From: Antedon bifida
Lineage: Eukaryota; Echinodermata; Crinoidea; Comatulida; Antedonidae
Length of the DNA: 64,000 nucleotides
Reading direction: 5' to 3'
Assembly (NCBI GenBank): GCA_963402885.1
Contig: OY727103.1
Location: 14,720,085 to 14,784,084, forward strand
Each line of letters begins with the position of its first letter. Position 1 is the stretch's first letter. This document shows, one piece after another, positions 44,007 to 57,200 of this stretch. The notes under the pieces were generated by a model, which searched no databases, had not been told where the DNA came from, and worked only from the letters and a program-made list of their open reading frames with translations. The position numbers were made by a program, and so were the translations under genes.

Positions 44007-47000
44007 TCAGATTCTCTTTTCATCTTCTTCTCCCTTTTTCACTACGGCATCTTCACCAACTACCCGAAGAAGTTTTTGCAAGAAATGAGTTGTTTTCTCT
44101 GAAATAACAAAGATAAATTGATGTTTATTTCCGATTTGTGTTCCTGGAAAAACCTGAGATTGTTATATAAACCCACCCGAGAGAAAAATTACTAAAATCA
44201 TGTTTGGTCTTACAATATACATTACTATAAAACAAGGAATATCCAAAACTTACTAGATAAATTTGAGATGCATTCAATGCGTGGTTTTCTGTAGATCGTG
44301 AGATAGTAGATAGGCAATCCACTCAATGTAATAATGACCCCAATTAATGTGTCCAATGGATCTGATATTGTTCCGAGTATAAGCAAGCCGATAGACGCCA
44401 AAACAAAAATGATTGGTATAGCCAAGTTGATCTGAAAATATATATATATACACATTGCAACTTTGTTTGATGGAAGTATCCTTGAAATTACAATATAAAC
44501 TATATATTCAGTAGAACCCCTATAAAGGGATACCTTCGGAACCCAACATGTCCTCAAGTATTCATATTTACAAGCGTCTTTGTGTAAGTGAATTGTAACC
44601 TACTGTGTAAGGCTTAGCAATATCAGGACGTTTCCATCTGAGGTACAAAAGGGATGCAACGGCCAAACCACTGGCACTCCACTCAACAAAACTGAAGAAG
44701 TTTATCAACATCCAAACATCATCAACAAAAACGTAGATTAGGGTGGTAACACACTGTAGAGAAATGAAACATGTACATAATGAATGGTAGAAGTCACGAT
44801 AAATGCTCAGACTACTTTCAAAAGGATTTAATAAAAAACATCCTTCAATATACAATATATACCGTGATTAGGAGAGATGGAAGAGGGGTCTTGAATCTTA
44901 GGTTCACCATTGCAATTATACTAGGAAGCATACCATCTCTGGCACCGGCAAAATATAATCTGAAAAATAAAACTTAACATTACTGTATGAAACTGGATGC
45001 CCCTAAACAAGATATTGATGATGAAAATTACCATTAAAAAAGTGAACTTCTTTTTATCTTCAGTTCAAACAAATGTATAAATTATAACAGATTATTATTC
45101 AGTATATCACCAGGCGGGTTAAAAATTTGCCTGTAAATGATTATAACCAGACAAATAATAACAAAAATCTAAATTATAATAGTTAAAGTCTTGTTTGGAT
45201 AACTGTTTTCCATCTCACATATTTTTTTTCATCTTTTCATATACTTGTTTTAATATGCCTTTATCACTTCTAGGGTTTAATTTCCTGTGAACCTACTCTA
45301 TTGATTTTCGCGCACAAACTCTCATAACATTCAACCTAGTAATAATAACCTAAAGGTTGGGAACAACAAAGAATGGCAATTATAATACTGTACTCTATTG
45401 AAAATGAAATCATCCAGAATGCTGTGATTGGCTAACGTACAATCTGTGCTAAATTAAACTATTGTGGTGTAATCATTAAACCATAGTTTGTTTAGATAAT
45501 AATTAATCATTCACATACTGTAGTACCATATTGCTTTTTGAAGTTTTAATTTATTTTGAGAGCACATTGAACCAGTAGCGTTGTTTTGTACTGTAGATTA
45601 AAAACATTCCTTAAACAAAATGTGTTTTTTGGATCTCAAGGCCTTACAAAGAGATACAACCTATCAAATAATATGGATCCAATATAATAACACTTAGGAA
45701 GAAGTTCCTAGAAGTTAAGTAATCCTTACGGAGAACCTAGATTCCTTCAATTGAATTGATATATACCTGGAGATGGCCAATAGACTACCATTGATGGAGC
45801 CAAGGGTCGATAGAGCCACAGATACCGGAATGATCCATGCAAACTTTCCAAGTGCTTTCTCACCAAATGTCTATCATACAAAACAAAACAAGTAAATACA
45901 AATTGAAAGTTAATGGTACAATGCATATCTAGTATATAGTATATTTGTTTAAATGTTCATGTGTAATTTAAAGTAAGAAAACAATTTCAATGCCTTCTTA
46001 CCACAGCCACAGCATTTGATATCATTATTTCATCAGTTGTGAGGATAGAGAAATAAGCGACATTTGTTAACACATAGATGACGACACAAAGGAACAATCC
46101 AGCAACAATTGCTTTTGGCAAGTCCCTGTTATAAAAAAATACGTACTGTCAAGTTATTAATACTGAGTACAGGAGAGGCACTCATACCTCTAAATTGATT
46201 GATTTTTTCAAATTATATTTTAATAATTGAAGAAGAAAATAGAAATGTTTTTAAATTGTTTTACAAACCTTTTGGGATTTTTCATTTCTTCTGTCATAAA
46301 GTTTAAGCAGTTCCTATAATAAAAAGATACATTTCCATAACAAATACATTTAAAATACATTGACATAAGAAACATAGAAACGATTAGTCAGGTGGGGTAC
46401 CAATAGGTTGCTTCTATGCCTCCTGTATTACTGAGCATCTTCGAGTTTCTCTACATAAGGAAACAACTGCAGTTTTTGCAGTCTGAAGGGGTGAAAATAT
46501 TGTACTATTCTACGGGTTATATGCATTTTCTATTTGTTTGTTATTAGATTATTGTTGAAACCAATCAATCAGTTCCATATGGAGCATAATCACTAAACAG
46601 TTGGTAAATATTATATATTTCATAGCCTCCTGATATATTGATACACCAATAATAATAATAATAAATATCATATTTATATTCCACTGCTTTAAAGGTCATG
46701 AATAATAATTTATTAATATATTCTGTATTTGTTTTTATGGTTATAAAATACTCTACAATATTGTTACAGTAATAATTAATCTGTCATGGATTATCAGTAC
46801 CTGCAGAATTGTTTAGAATAATAATAATTAACTTTATATTTTGTCTTTTATTGTAGTTACAGTAATAGAGTAAAAAAAAAAAATTACTGTAGTATTGGAG
46901 ACAGAGTAATGGACAATGCTGGATTTTCTAAAATTCAATATTCACTAGTACATACATACAAACAAAGTAAACGGAATCAATTCCATAAAATTAATTGAGA

Positions 47001-50000
47001 TCAAATGGTCGATCAGCATGCTTCAATATGCCGTAGGATTTGAATATGATACAGAGAATTGTTTTCACATATGCACATTACATTTAATCAAATCTCACTG
47101 TTGACACCACGGGACAATAGTAAAAGCTTTCCTAACGCATTAGCAACCATCGTGTACTGTGTGTGTCTGTGTACTAAACCAAATTTTTATTAACATTAGG
47201 CCTATAGAGTGGAGTTGTATATTGGTTTCAGGTTGTAGATTCAAATCTTGTCTGCTAGGATATCTTATGAGAAACAACTTCACTCACACAAAGACTAAGA
47301 TAGTGTCTAATAATGTATGTCACAGGCTCTGATACAGTGTGGTCTGTATACTGTAGTAGACTCTATAAAATTCATTCATTCTCCAGTTAGGCAAATTGCC
47401 AAGAATGGTCATAATGTCATAATTTGTAAGGTCATTTAAAGTGCTTCTCAAACGTGGCAAACTAAACAACACACACAAGATTCTCTACATGAACTAAGTT
47501 GTATAAGAAGTCTTTTGGAGTGGAGTTTTTTTGTGACATATGACATTGATTCAGATTTGAACCCATGACTAACCATCCTGAGTAAGACCAGAGTCCAGAG
47601 TAGAATGCTGCTCCTAAACCTGTCCACTGGATGTTGGTAAAAGAATTATCAAATGATCCCACTCCACCATCTGAAAAACAAAATAATCAAAATTCAATAA
47701 ACATTTGAAAGTTACATACTGGTACCAAATTAGTATTGGAAAACTTTTGTTTTATATTAATTTCATTTTATTTGAAATTGAAATACTTGAAATTGAAATA
47801 AAATTAATAACAGGGATGAAATTCCACATTAAGAAAAACTAACTCTATGTTCGTAATTGTCATAATTACGGAGTTTGAATTAATTTCTCGTGTATAGTAC
47901 TAACATGTATCATACCGTTAATGATTTAGAAATTCGGCTAAACACACTTTGTCACACTTGCATATCAATATATTAACACTACATAAGGTCAACAAGGAAT
48001 ACAAAATTTAGATTTTGAAGATTCAGTGTGTCATCAATGGTTTAATCACAAACATTCTTGAAAAATTAAGATCAATTGAATTCTGCTGTACACATTGCTC
48101 TGAAATTGAACACTAAATAAGTAATTTTATACAAACCGCAATAGGTTCATGCTGTTTGAACTTGGCCTTAAAAAGAAAAGGCTAACAAATTTGGACAACA
48201 TACTTTTACCGTACTGTAGCAATGTAACATTAAAAAACCAAAAATGTTGTCAAGCTAAACTCTTTTTTAAATATATAATAATTTTGACTTGTTGAGTTTA
48301 CAAACATGTTAAAAGTTGGTAGATTCACATTTATTGTAAATCTTCAGGCTGACGTACACTATACCCATAATTGAGCATTTCTGGTGTGTAGAAAAAAGAT
48401 ACCAATGTAAATAAATTGCTAGACTATGACAGTTTCACCTTATCATAGACTTTCAAAGATTTGAATACAGTGGATTGTAAATCTTTTTAGGGTGTGAATA
48501 AGAAAACATTTAATTTCACAAAATACCAGCCTTTGTTGAAAGCTTTTTTAATAATATAAATTCATTGAATCTCTACAACTAAACAAAATCTGCTAACATC
48601 AAGAAATGTTTTAAAAGGGTTTCAAGGTTATAACATTGTAATTAATAATCTTTACTACAGTAGTTACTGTAGTACTGTACAACAATAAGTTTGGAAATAA
48701 AACCTTTCATATTAGAATTGACAACCAAACAATTCAAAGTACTTTCAGAAGTATTATAAAATACATACAAAAAAACTGTATGCAACTCAGTAAAGATACA
48801 GGTTTTATTCCAGCCAACAAAAAAATTGTATTTATGTTAACTGTTTTTATTACATATTGCAGGATTGATACTATTTGGTTAAAAAAAAAAACTGAAATAG
48901 GCCATGTAGTTGAAACAATGTGGGGGGGGGGGGGGGCAGGGTCTTTATGATAAGACGTTAGAGATAGACCTACAGGAATTGTTAACCGGTAAACCTTCTC
49001 TGGAGCAAGAAACAAAAATCTCCTGTGTGAACATAATTCAATAATAAATGGCTGAATGGTAATTACAATATTTTTTCATGTCCTATTCATACATATATAG
49101 GTTATCTAGTAATCTTTACGTAAGTAAGGCTTTTACGAAATTCTAACCATTTGATAGAGAGTAATAAATGTCAAATTGTTTGGCCCGGTCAATTTTTAGA
49201 CCAAAAATGAACCAATAAAAATTAATCGATAAATTGCCTGTGAAAATAGTGGTTTAACTGATTCCACTGAAGAAAAATTAACCGATAATTATCTCATTCA
49301 AATCGAATAAATTTTAAAATTTAAACTTATAATGTGATGTATTTCACAGATTTTACATACATATTGTGTTAATAATCTGATGGTAAAGTGCATAAGATAC
49401 AGTAATATCATTATTACTCAATTCTAATTCCCTAAAGAAGTTCAATCATACATCAAATAATTTCAAAATCTTCCTGGAAGGGTCATCAGTTTAAAGCACT
49501 TTCTCCATGACAATATTCTTAATAAATCTATCAGAATTTTTTAAAATGTATTTATTCTTAAGAATGATTACCATAATCTTGACAGAACTGAATTACTGTA
49601 TGACCCAGCTGAGACCAAATTTAAAAAACTTTTGCAATAGTACATTCAATATATTTTAAAACCAATTGTTCTGATTAATTCCCTCCAGTAAAACAAATCA
49701 TTTTTAGTTCTTTCAACCTTTAACTGATGGAATTCATCTTATAGATTTCCTTCATGCACCATTTCAAACTATATTGTAACTGTAATTAACCGTAAATTAA
49801 TAATTAAAAATATTTGCTTGGTTGGAAACAAAAATTACCATAATCTATATTCCATCCAGTTTTAATACTAAATGGTAATATATAACTCAATTGTACTTCG
49901 AAGTTTTAGAAAAATTCTTGTTTTTAACAAACTATCTTTAAAATATTTGAACCATAAAAATTATCATAATGGATTCGCCAGCTTACCTAATGGAATGGAT

Positions 50001-52139
50001 TATAATAAACTTGAGTTTTAGGTCAAATTTGTGACGCATCATTTAAAACTACAGTACTGTATTCTGTAAAGTATTAAAAATGTCTGCATGGTTGGAAATC
50101 AATTCAAAACTACAGTTGGTCCTCAAAAGTGAATAGCAATATGGTCCAATGAAAAGGAAACAGAACTAAGTCTAAAATTTGACCAAACCTACCCATGGGC
50201 ATCAATGGAAGTTATGGCATGGAAGATTAGATATTCAGTAAAGGTGTTTTGTTGCAATTATTTAAGGCAATTATTGTCTGCAGTACTGTTTTTTCAACAA
50301 TTAAATAACTTTTTTAACAGGTTATTACTGTAGATCATACATGCAATTTTATGCTAGTATACAGATATACATACAGTAGTTTTTATGGTGACAAGTTAGA
50401 TATTGAGTTTTTTTTCCATGAGAAAAAATCATGACAAGTGGGTTTATTATTAATATCATTATTATTATAATAAAGTCTGGATGTTTTACTTCTTACTTTA
50501 AAAATAATATGTTACTATAACTTACGTTTGAATAGGCCTACAAAACCTGTTATGATGATTATAATGAGCGCAAGAACTTTAGCTACTGTCAAGGAATCTT
50601 GTATTCGAGTTGCAGAACGAACACTCACACAGTTTACGTAGGTCATTGACACTAAGAAAATAAAAGTTTATATTATAATACAAATAGTACAATTATTTAT
50701 GTACATTATTAATAATATAAGATATTAAATATTGGATAAGAAAATAGTTTAAAAAAAAGATTTTTTTTTAAAGTATTCTCGCAAAAACATTAATATACTA
50801 ACTGTAAGTGTAGAGGTGTTTTATTTTTATGGGGAAACACCATACTTCATATATAATATCAATATAATACAATCTTGTTTGATCTGCAGTATCTCTCTGA
50901 TGAAGGTCAGACAATTTGTCTGGACATTCTCAAACAACCTGTGATTGGTCAGTTTTTAAACAGACGCTTACTCTAGTATTTCTGAACAAAACAACTACAG
51001 TATATATTTTATTCTCAAACAAACAGAATAACATATCAATATAAAAATTCAATATATCATACGATGTGAAAATAATTATTTATTATAATATATTTATTTA
51101 TTATAATTATATGGACGACTTCCCAAAACATGTAGATCATCACACGTGACGTCTGGCTCATTATTTGTAATCATGTAATTTATTCTTCAATTCAGATTTT
51201 ATCATCAGAAATACTTTACTTTAAAGTCCTATATTAATACCGTATATGCTTTTACGCACAATAAGAGGTTTATAGTTTGTTTATAAACTTTTAAACACAG
51301 GCAACAAATTACTGTACTGTACAAAGTACCCTCTCTTCTAATAAGAATTTTATTACACATATACATACATCAAACAAACATGTACGGAGGCATTTGCGCT
51401 AAATAAACAATTTTATTGATTAATATTTGTTTTGATTGCCTCGGCTGTCGTTTATTGATAATCTTAACTTGAATGTAAATGTCCGTATGCACACGTCAGG
51501 AGGAAGCAATAGTCTAAGATTTAATCATGCTTTTCCCTTTTTCCTGCAGGACAGTCAATGTGTTTTCCATATGGAATTTTAGATATATGTATTCCTAGCC
51601 AAACAAAGTAAAAGTTAGCTTTTAATTTTTATAAAGTGGGGTTTCACCAATCAAAACATAACAAAAGAAAATATAAAAAAGAACTTACTGACACCAACGA
51701 GGGCTAACAATCGAATACAAACTGATGGTATTGGACACACATTTAAAAAGAAAGGCTCCAAAACGTATTCTGCAAAAGTTAGCGCAATAATAGCTATAGA
51801 AGTAGGTATATTAATTACGATCATTGTCCACTGAAAAAGAAAAGCTAAAACGTCTCCAAACGCTTCGCGAATATAAACATATGTTCCACCGTATCGTGGG
51901 ATTGCTAGGCCCAGCTCTGCGAAGCACAGGGCTCCCATCGTGGAAAAAAGACCACACAGCACCCATATGATCAGTGACATACCAACGGAACCAATACTAT
52001 CCAGAATTCCTTTTGGTGAAAGGAAAATACCAGATCCAATAATGACTCCAACATTCACACATATTCCACTGAAAAGTCCTAATTCTGGCTTGATCCTTAC
52101 TGAAGACTGAGATCCCGTGTTTTCAACAGACCCCGACAT
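44007..52139 (-). CDS. SLC7 light-chain amino-acid transporter (LAT/xCT-like)
   Basis: Twelve-helix plasma-membrane amino-acid exchanger of the APC superfamily, 487 residues. Exons: 51689-52139, 50526-50651, 47574-47670, 46269-46313, 46002-46125, 45767-45870, 44863-44959, 44604-44753, 44254-44431, 44007-44098; all phases fit. The N-terminus is cytosolic, then TM1 has the substrate-binding GVIIGSGIF, followed by [19 protein letters not shown] and [18 protein letters not shown]. In the extracellular loop between TM3 and TM4 the sequence FFLNVCPIP has Cys135 where LAT-family light chains make a disulfide to an SLC3 heavy chain. Later motifs: [38 protein letters not shown], and a C-terminal [16 protein letters not shown]. 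By eye it is closest to SLC7A11 (xCT) and other LATs, but I cannot name an orthologue. The GTTAGT donor after the third exon is weak. It is divergently placed to the next gene. Confidence 0.93.
47671..50525. other. SLC7 introns, AT-rich, no gene seen
   Basis: 2.9-kb intron between the second and third SLC7 coding exons. It holds a poly-G run at about 48922-48936, a small direct duplication (TTGAAATTGAAAT twice at about 47770-47800), and many copies of the words TACTGTA and ACAGTA. No exon or recognised transposon. The neighbouring intron 46314-47573 is similar, with ATA/AATAATAAT simple repeats near 46650. Confidence 0.5.
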
Positions 52140-52550
52140 TGTTTACTATACTCGTGGCTAGTTCCAAAACATGTGCTTTCTCTCCTCCAAAACTACAGTC
52201 CCCGCGCGCTGCGTCGATATCCGACCAATAATGTAACACTTTATTAGCCCACATTGTATATATCGTTGAATATTCATTAATTGTGCAATGAACCGTGTAC
52301 AGCACAATATACTTCCGGTGCAGCGATAGCAGAAGCCGGATATGACGTAAAAATAGTTTTTAAATAAATATTATTAATTAATTAATGTTTATTAGCTGCT
52401 AAAAACACGTGGACAATTTCATTTACAATAATAATCGTTTATTGGCTAATTTAATTTATATATTTATTTAGCAAATTTTACAGTCCCTTCAAATTATCAA
52501 CTTTTATACTGTGATAATGGGGTGAAATGTAGGCCTACCTTTTAAGGTTC

Positions 52551-52597
52551 GGTGACCCATGGAGTAAAGAATATTATTCTTTACTCCATGGGTGACC
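52551..52597. repeat. 33-bp palindrome with 7-bp flanking direct repeats
   Basis: 52558-52590 begins CATGGAGTAAAGAATA and ends TATTCTTTACTCCATG, two perfect 16-bp arms around one T. It is flanked by GGTGACC on both sides (52551-52557 and 52591-52597). Same end sequence and same flank length as the palindrome at 30194-30233. Confidence 0.9.
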
Positions 52598-53372
52598 GAG
52601 GCCTAGCCCTAAGATTCTCATTTTTTAAAAAGTACTTTATCATTTAAAATAAATATTTTAGTGAGGCTAAAAGTAAGATACATCAGTACCGGTAATCTGT
52701 ATGTTTTAAGAATATACGAAGGCCCAGAATAAGGCAAAACAATTCTCTCCGTGGAAGTCAACAAAAAACTAATTTATTCCCAGTCAGTTATTTTATCATT
52801 ATCAATTCAGTCTGATGAATTAAACTGATTAAAGTTTCGGTTATTGCCCGAGTGTTCTTTGTACTTAAACCGTTTAAACTTAGTATTAATCATTTATGAC
52901 AAATGAAACGTCTCTTTGATTAAACTTAAAAGTTTACAGCCACCGGTGCCTACAAGTTAAAAACATCTCAATCATTTGAATTTACAATTGACATATGTTT
53001 AGAATTACTGTAACGAAGTTGTGGGGTTGGAATCAAAAGTAACGGAGATTGTATGGCCAGCGGCGTTGATTGTATTTTATCAGTGGCCCTAATAAGTAAT
53101 TAATTAATTAGCGGAAAATTGGATGAATTAATTCACCAGCTGACCACATTATAGTAGTGGACTTCTTGTAAACAACGTTTAGGCGCGCATGTGGAGGTAA
53201 TACCCCCAATGTTTTTTTTCTCCTGCAACAAAAATTATCAGCAGATTTTAATTTCCTAGTCATCATTTCATACCTCGGATATTATACCTTCACCTCCCTG
53301 ATTATACTTTTAGTCTTGTAGTACATTTTACGAGTGACTCATTTCAATCAACACACAGCCGACGTAATGTGT

Positions 53373-53403
53373 TTTGCCGTGCCCAGTGTATGGGCACGGC
53401 AAA
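53373..53403. repeat. 13-bp stem hairpin
   Basis: TTTGCCGTGCCCA and TGGGCACGGCAAA are perfect arms around GTGTA, a GC-rich stem in AT-rich surroundings. It does not match the histone 3' stem-loop consensus. No run of T follows, so nothing points to a terminator. Confidence 0.85.
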
Positions 53404-53543
53404 TGAATATTCAATTTTTTTCATTTATTTCAGAAAAATAATAAATGATTCACACAAAGAATTACATTACAAATTACGGTAATGCTAATTCTCGGTATCA
53501 AAAAACAATTTAGATGAGGTACTCTACTTTCACTAAGACATTA

Positions 53544-53630
53544 CCCCTTCTACAGTTTAACATTTTGTTGTAAAACAGTTAAAACTGTAGAGGGGGTATT
53601 TTTTTGTAAAGAAAATACCCCCTCTACAGT
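53544..53630. repeat. Three alternating inverted-repeat arms
   Basis: Arm 2 (53584-53602, ACTGTAGAGGGGGTATTTT) pairs perfectly with arm 3 (53612-53630) around a 9-nt loop, and less perfectly with arm 1 upstream (TACCCCTTCTACAGTTTAAC, about 53543-53562). The sequence can therefore fold as either of two competing hairpins. It lies in the region upstream of two divergent genes. Confidence 0.85.
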
Positions 53631-53670
53631 CTAAGATTTTGTATAGTAGATCTTTGTAAAGTACTGCATA

Positions 53671-53708
53671 CTGTATCCATGGACCTATACATAGATCCAT
53701 GGTATATC
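53671..53708. repeat. 24-bp palindrome with imperfect 7-bp flanking repeats
   Basis: 53678-53701 reads CATGGACCTAT, AC, then ATAGATCCATG, with one mismatch between the arms. The flanks are CTGTATC (53671-53677) and GTATATC (53702-53708), five of seven positions equal. It is the third and most decayed member of the CATGGA...TCCATG set. Confidence 0.65.
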
Positions 53709-54283
53709 TATGGAAATTGACTGTAAACTTTATTTGAACATTTTTAATAAGCGGTACAAGTTCTGACGATTCCTTCTAACAATTACAAAAAAACAAAATG
53801 ACAAAAATAATATAATTATTAAGAAATTCAGAGATACACAAATCTAGACCTCGAGAATGCACTATGTCTTGCGAAGTTTGCAAAAGTAGACAAACATTAT
53901 TTTAAAAAGCGCCATCATTTACCAGATGAAAAGATACACGAAGGTCAGTAATCACTAACAACAAAAGACAGAAGATTAGCAGCGTAGCTTAAATCATCCG
54001 CATTGACAACAAAACAACAAGTTAATCAAACAAAGAGCCAGCCAATTGTCACGCAAAATAGCCGATACTGTAGGGATTTGAAATGGGGCCTAAGGAAACA
54101 AACACACGCATGCATAGACACAGTAGACACACGCACTAGGTCTGAGAATGTCAGAAGTTTCATATATTTATTGCGCCTAATAACGCTCGGAAAGATTTAA
54201 ACATAACTTTTCACGATGCAGTCGTCGGAAATTAAATTCGAAATGATATATCTTTAGGGGGATTTTTATTTAATTTGGAAACT

Positions 54284-57200
54284 ATGGGTGATCAGATGTT
54301 TCCACCTCTTTTCAACAAGAATGGAATAGGAGGAGGAACTAAAGGAATAGGAGGAGGAAGTAATGGAATAGGAGGAGGAACTAATGGAATAGGAGGAACT
54401 AAAGGAATAGGAGGAGGAAGTAATGGAATAGGAGGAGGAACTAAAGGAATAGGAGGAGGAAGTAATGGAATAGGAGGAGGAAGTATTGGAATGGGAGGAG
54501 GAAGTATTTCAAATTCCACGGTGATGCTACTTCAACCGGAAATGTTAGAATGCGCACCTGAACTACCCGATGTATTCGGTACGTAAAATCATTTAAAAAT
54601 AGTGTTAATTTAACATTTTTTTCTTTAAAGTATTATGCCCTACTATAAGACTGTCGTGTGTGAATAATTTCTTGGATGCATGGCTCTCCGAGCAATTTTT
54701 TATCTCTATTATAATCAATTTCGTACTAAATATCAAGAACATTATATTTTCATCGTTCAGCAACAATGTTATCACAGGAGCATCCTTTACACTACGATTC
54801 TACAACTATCTTTGGCCAACAATAAATAAATAAACTGTGGTTTCGATAGGAAATGAAACAGGTGTCTTTATTTATTTAAACTGCCATTTAATCAAATTAA
54901 TTAAAGCACTATTAAAGTAAATATAAAATGTTGTTATTAACGATTATTTAGAATATTCATTAGTGCTTTCATTAGTTTTGTAACTTATATTTGAACCACA
55001 ATTATTGACCGGACAGTTAGATTAATAAGTGTTATGTTAATTGGAAACGCCAGTATGGAAAGAAAACAAAAACCAATGTTTGAATTTAAATCAAAATAGA
55101 ATCGACTCTATTTTTAATACTTCACGCATTTTCACAAAATTCCTAATGTGAGTTTATTTATAGTTCAAAATGATATAATAATTTAATTATTTAATCTAGA
55201 TGTAATGAACATCGGAGTTTCAAGACTTGATATAGCCGAAATGATTTGTCGGACGTCACTTGATGACGTAGAACGACTTCCAGCAATACATCCCTCTGTA
55301 ACGGTAAGTCAAAAGTTCGAAATCCTTCCATTTTTCATTTGTCTATAATATGGTTTTTAAAAAATACAAACATTCTCAGAAAACTAAAATCTTAAAACTT
55401 CAAAACACGAATGCTATACACTGTTCTTTTCTTAAAGATTACCGAAGCTTCAATTATACAAATATTTACAATGAACTAGCGTCCTACAACATTGGACACT
55501 AAGCATGCAATTAAAAACTGTGCTAATTAGATTAAAACTTAACTTTTTGTTAACAAAACATGAAGGGAAACCCGCAAATAGAGAGTAGTGTCGCCTTTGT
55601 TTGTCTACAACGGTAACAATTGGTAACGCTACAAGTTATTCCTAGGCCTGATTACGGATTTAAAATACCGTATTTTCAAAGACTCTTGCCAGGGTCTATT
55701 AAAAAAAAAACCCGATTTTTAGTACGGTTTTAAAAACATGATTGATTCCGGTCTCGATCATTAAACATCAGTTTTAAAAACGGTTTCCTTGGAGTAATTT
55801 TTAGCTGCAGCGCGATCTTTTTTATAAACCGTACAATACAAACACTTGAATAAAAATTTATCAAAAGACATTAACATTATTTCATCGCAAAATACACATG
55901 ACCATGTATATCTACACTTGTCCTTTCGAGGATGTCCCACATATCTGTTTAGTTCTGTTTAGAGTTCTTATATTTTAAGGTGTTGAGTGCCACGGTGTAA
56001 ATGGAGTATACAAATAAATATTATTGTCATTATAAAAGTTATTGATAATAACAAAGATGTAATGGTTTAAATACACCGAGGAAGTTATATCTATTTATGG
56101 TGGTATCGCTTCACCTGTTCTCAATCTATCATAATGTATTGTTTACATGTTCGAGTGTGTTATATTAATGTTAACACATGTGACACATTAATGTTAACAT
56201 GTGACATCTATTACTTGGTCGTCATGACAAAACGTGGGGGGTCATTTTCCTTGACCTGTAATGATTCCTCTCGAGGACCCCGCGTGTGAAAGATCATGTT
56301 GCTCACCTCCTATTGTAGTGACGATCACATAAAGGTAAATACACCAATGCACAATGTTTACATAACTACAATGCATATATAGTATTGATGATATATTAGC
56401 TCTCGCTATACATTTTGAAATTCTTGCAACGAGTAATAATAATATTACATATGAGAAATTGATTTACTGTTCTTATGTTTACAGTCACAGTGAATACTTT
56501 TTAATGCTAAAGACTATAAGAAATACAATGTTGCTTATGATTGTTTTTATTTCTTTATTTATATTTTAGAGTTCTCGTGGAGAACAGGTAACACGCTATA
56601 TTAGCTTTGTGTCGTCTCCACCAATAGAAACAAGAGCGCCAAGAGACAGACCACGGTTTGAAAAGAAAAAGAGCGTAAGGATGTTTTTTATGCAATTCAC
56701 AATTCGTGTAAATATGATCAATATGACAATAGTGAACACACTAGGCCAAACAATGTATCCGAACAACGGCGGCGATGGGACTGACGACGTCAAGAAACAA
56801 GACGAGAACGCCATTTGTATATTATTTTTGACGACGTCGACAAAGCCATAGGTTATACATTATAATATAGACACGACGACGAGTAACTTGGGTACATGCC
56901 AATGTAACATAAATCAATATCAGCTAGAATCGATCTAATCATTGTACTCTAACAGCCATCGCTATTTACACTTAAACTTTTTTTTTCAAACAGAGCCTTG
57001 GTCCAGACGACTGTTTCCGATGCCAACTTAAAACTGATCATTCAGCATGTGAAAGGGTGAATAGATACAATTGTATAAATGGTTAAGGATAAATAGACAA
57101 TGTATTACATTAATATTCATATATCAGCATTTTAACACAATTTCAAATGCGAAAGAATTGTTTAATATTCTCCAAACCGTAGCGTGAAACGTGTAGATGT

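Larger units (their letters stand above)
52140..54283. other. Divergent intergenic region with several hairpins
   Basis: 2.1 kb between the start codons of the SLC7 gene (minus) and the large unknown gene (plus). It must contain both promoters. Four inverted-repeat structures lie in it (52551-52597, 53373-53403, 53544-53630, 53671-53708), listed separately. A short purine-pyrimidine rich GC stretch with CCCCGCGCGCTGCG at 52201-52214 is next to the SLC7 start. No coding exon is recognised; the small open frame at 54003-54200 resembles nothing. Confidence 0.5.

Noticed and set aside
53373-53403. Histone mRNA 3' stem-loop
   Set aside because: Stem and loop sequence do not fit the GGCYCUUUUCAGRGCC consensus and there is no histone gene.
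54292-54519. Minus-strand LPPPIP proline-rich open frame
   Set aside because: It is the reverse-strand shadow of the GIGGG coding repeat; the plus frame continues into spliced coding exons.
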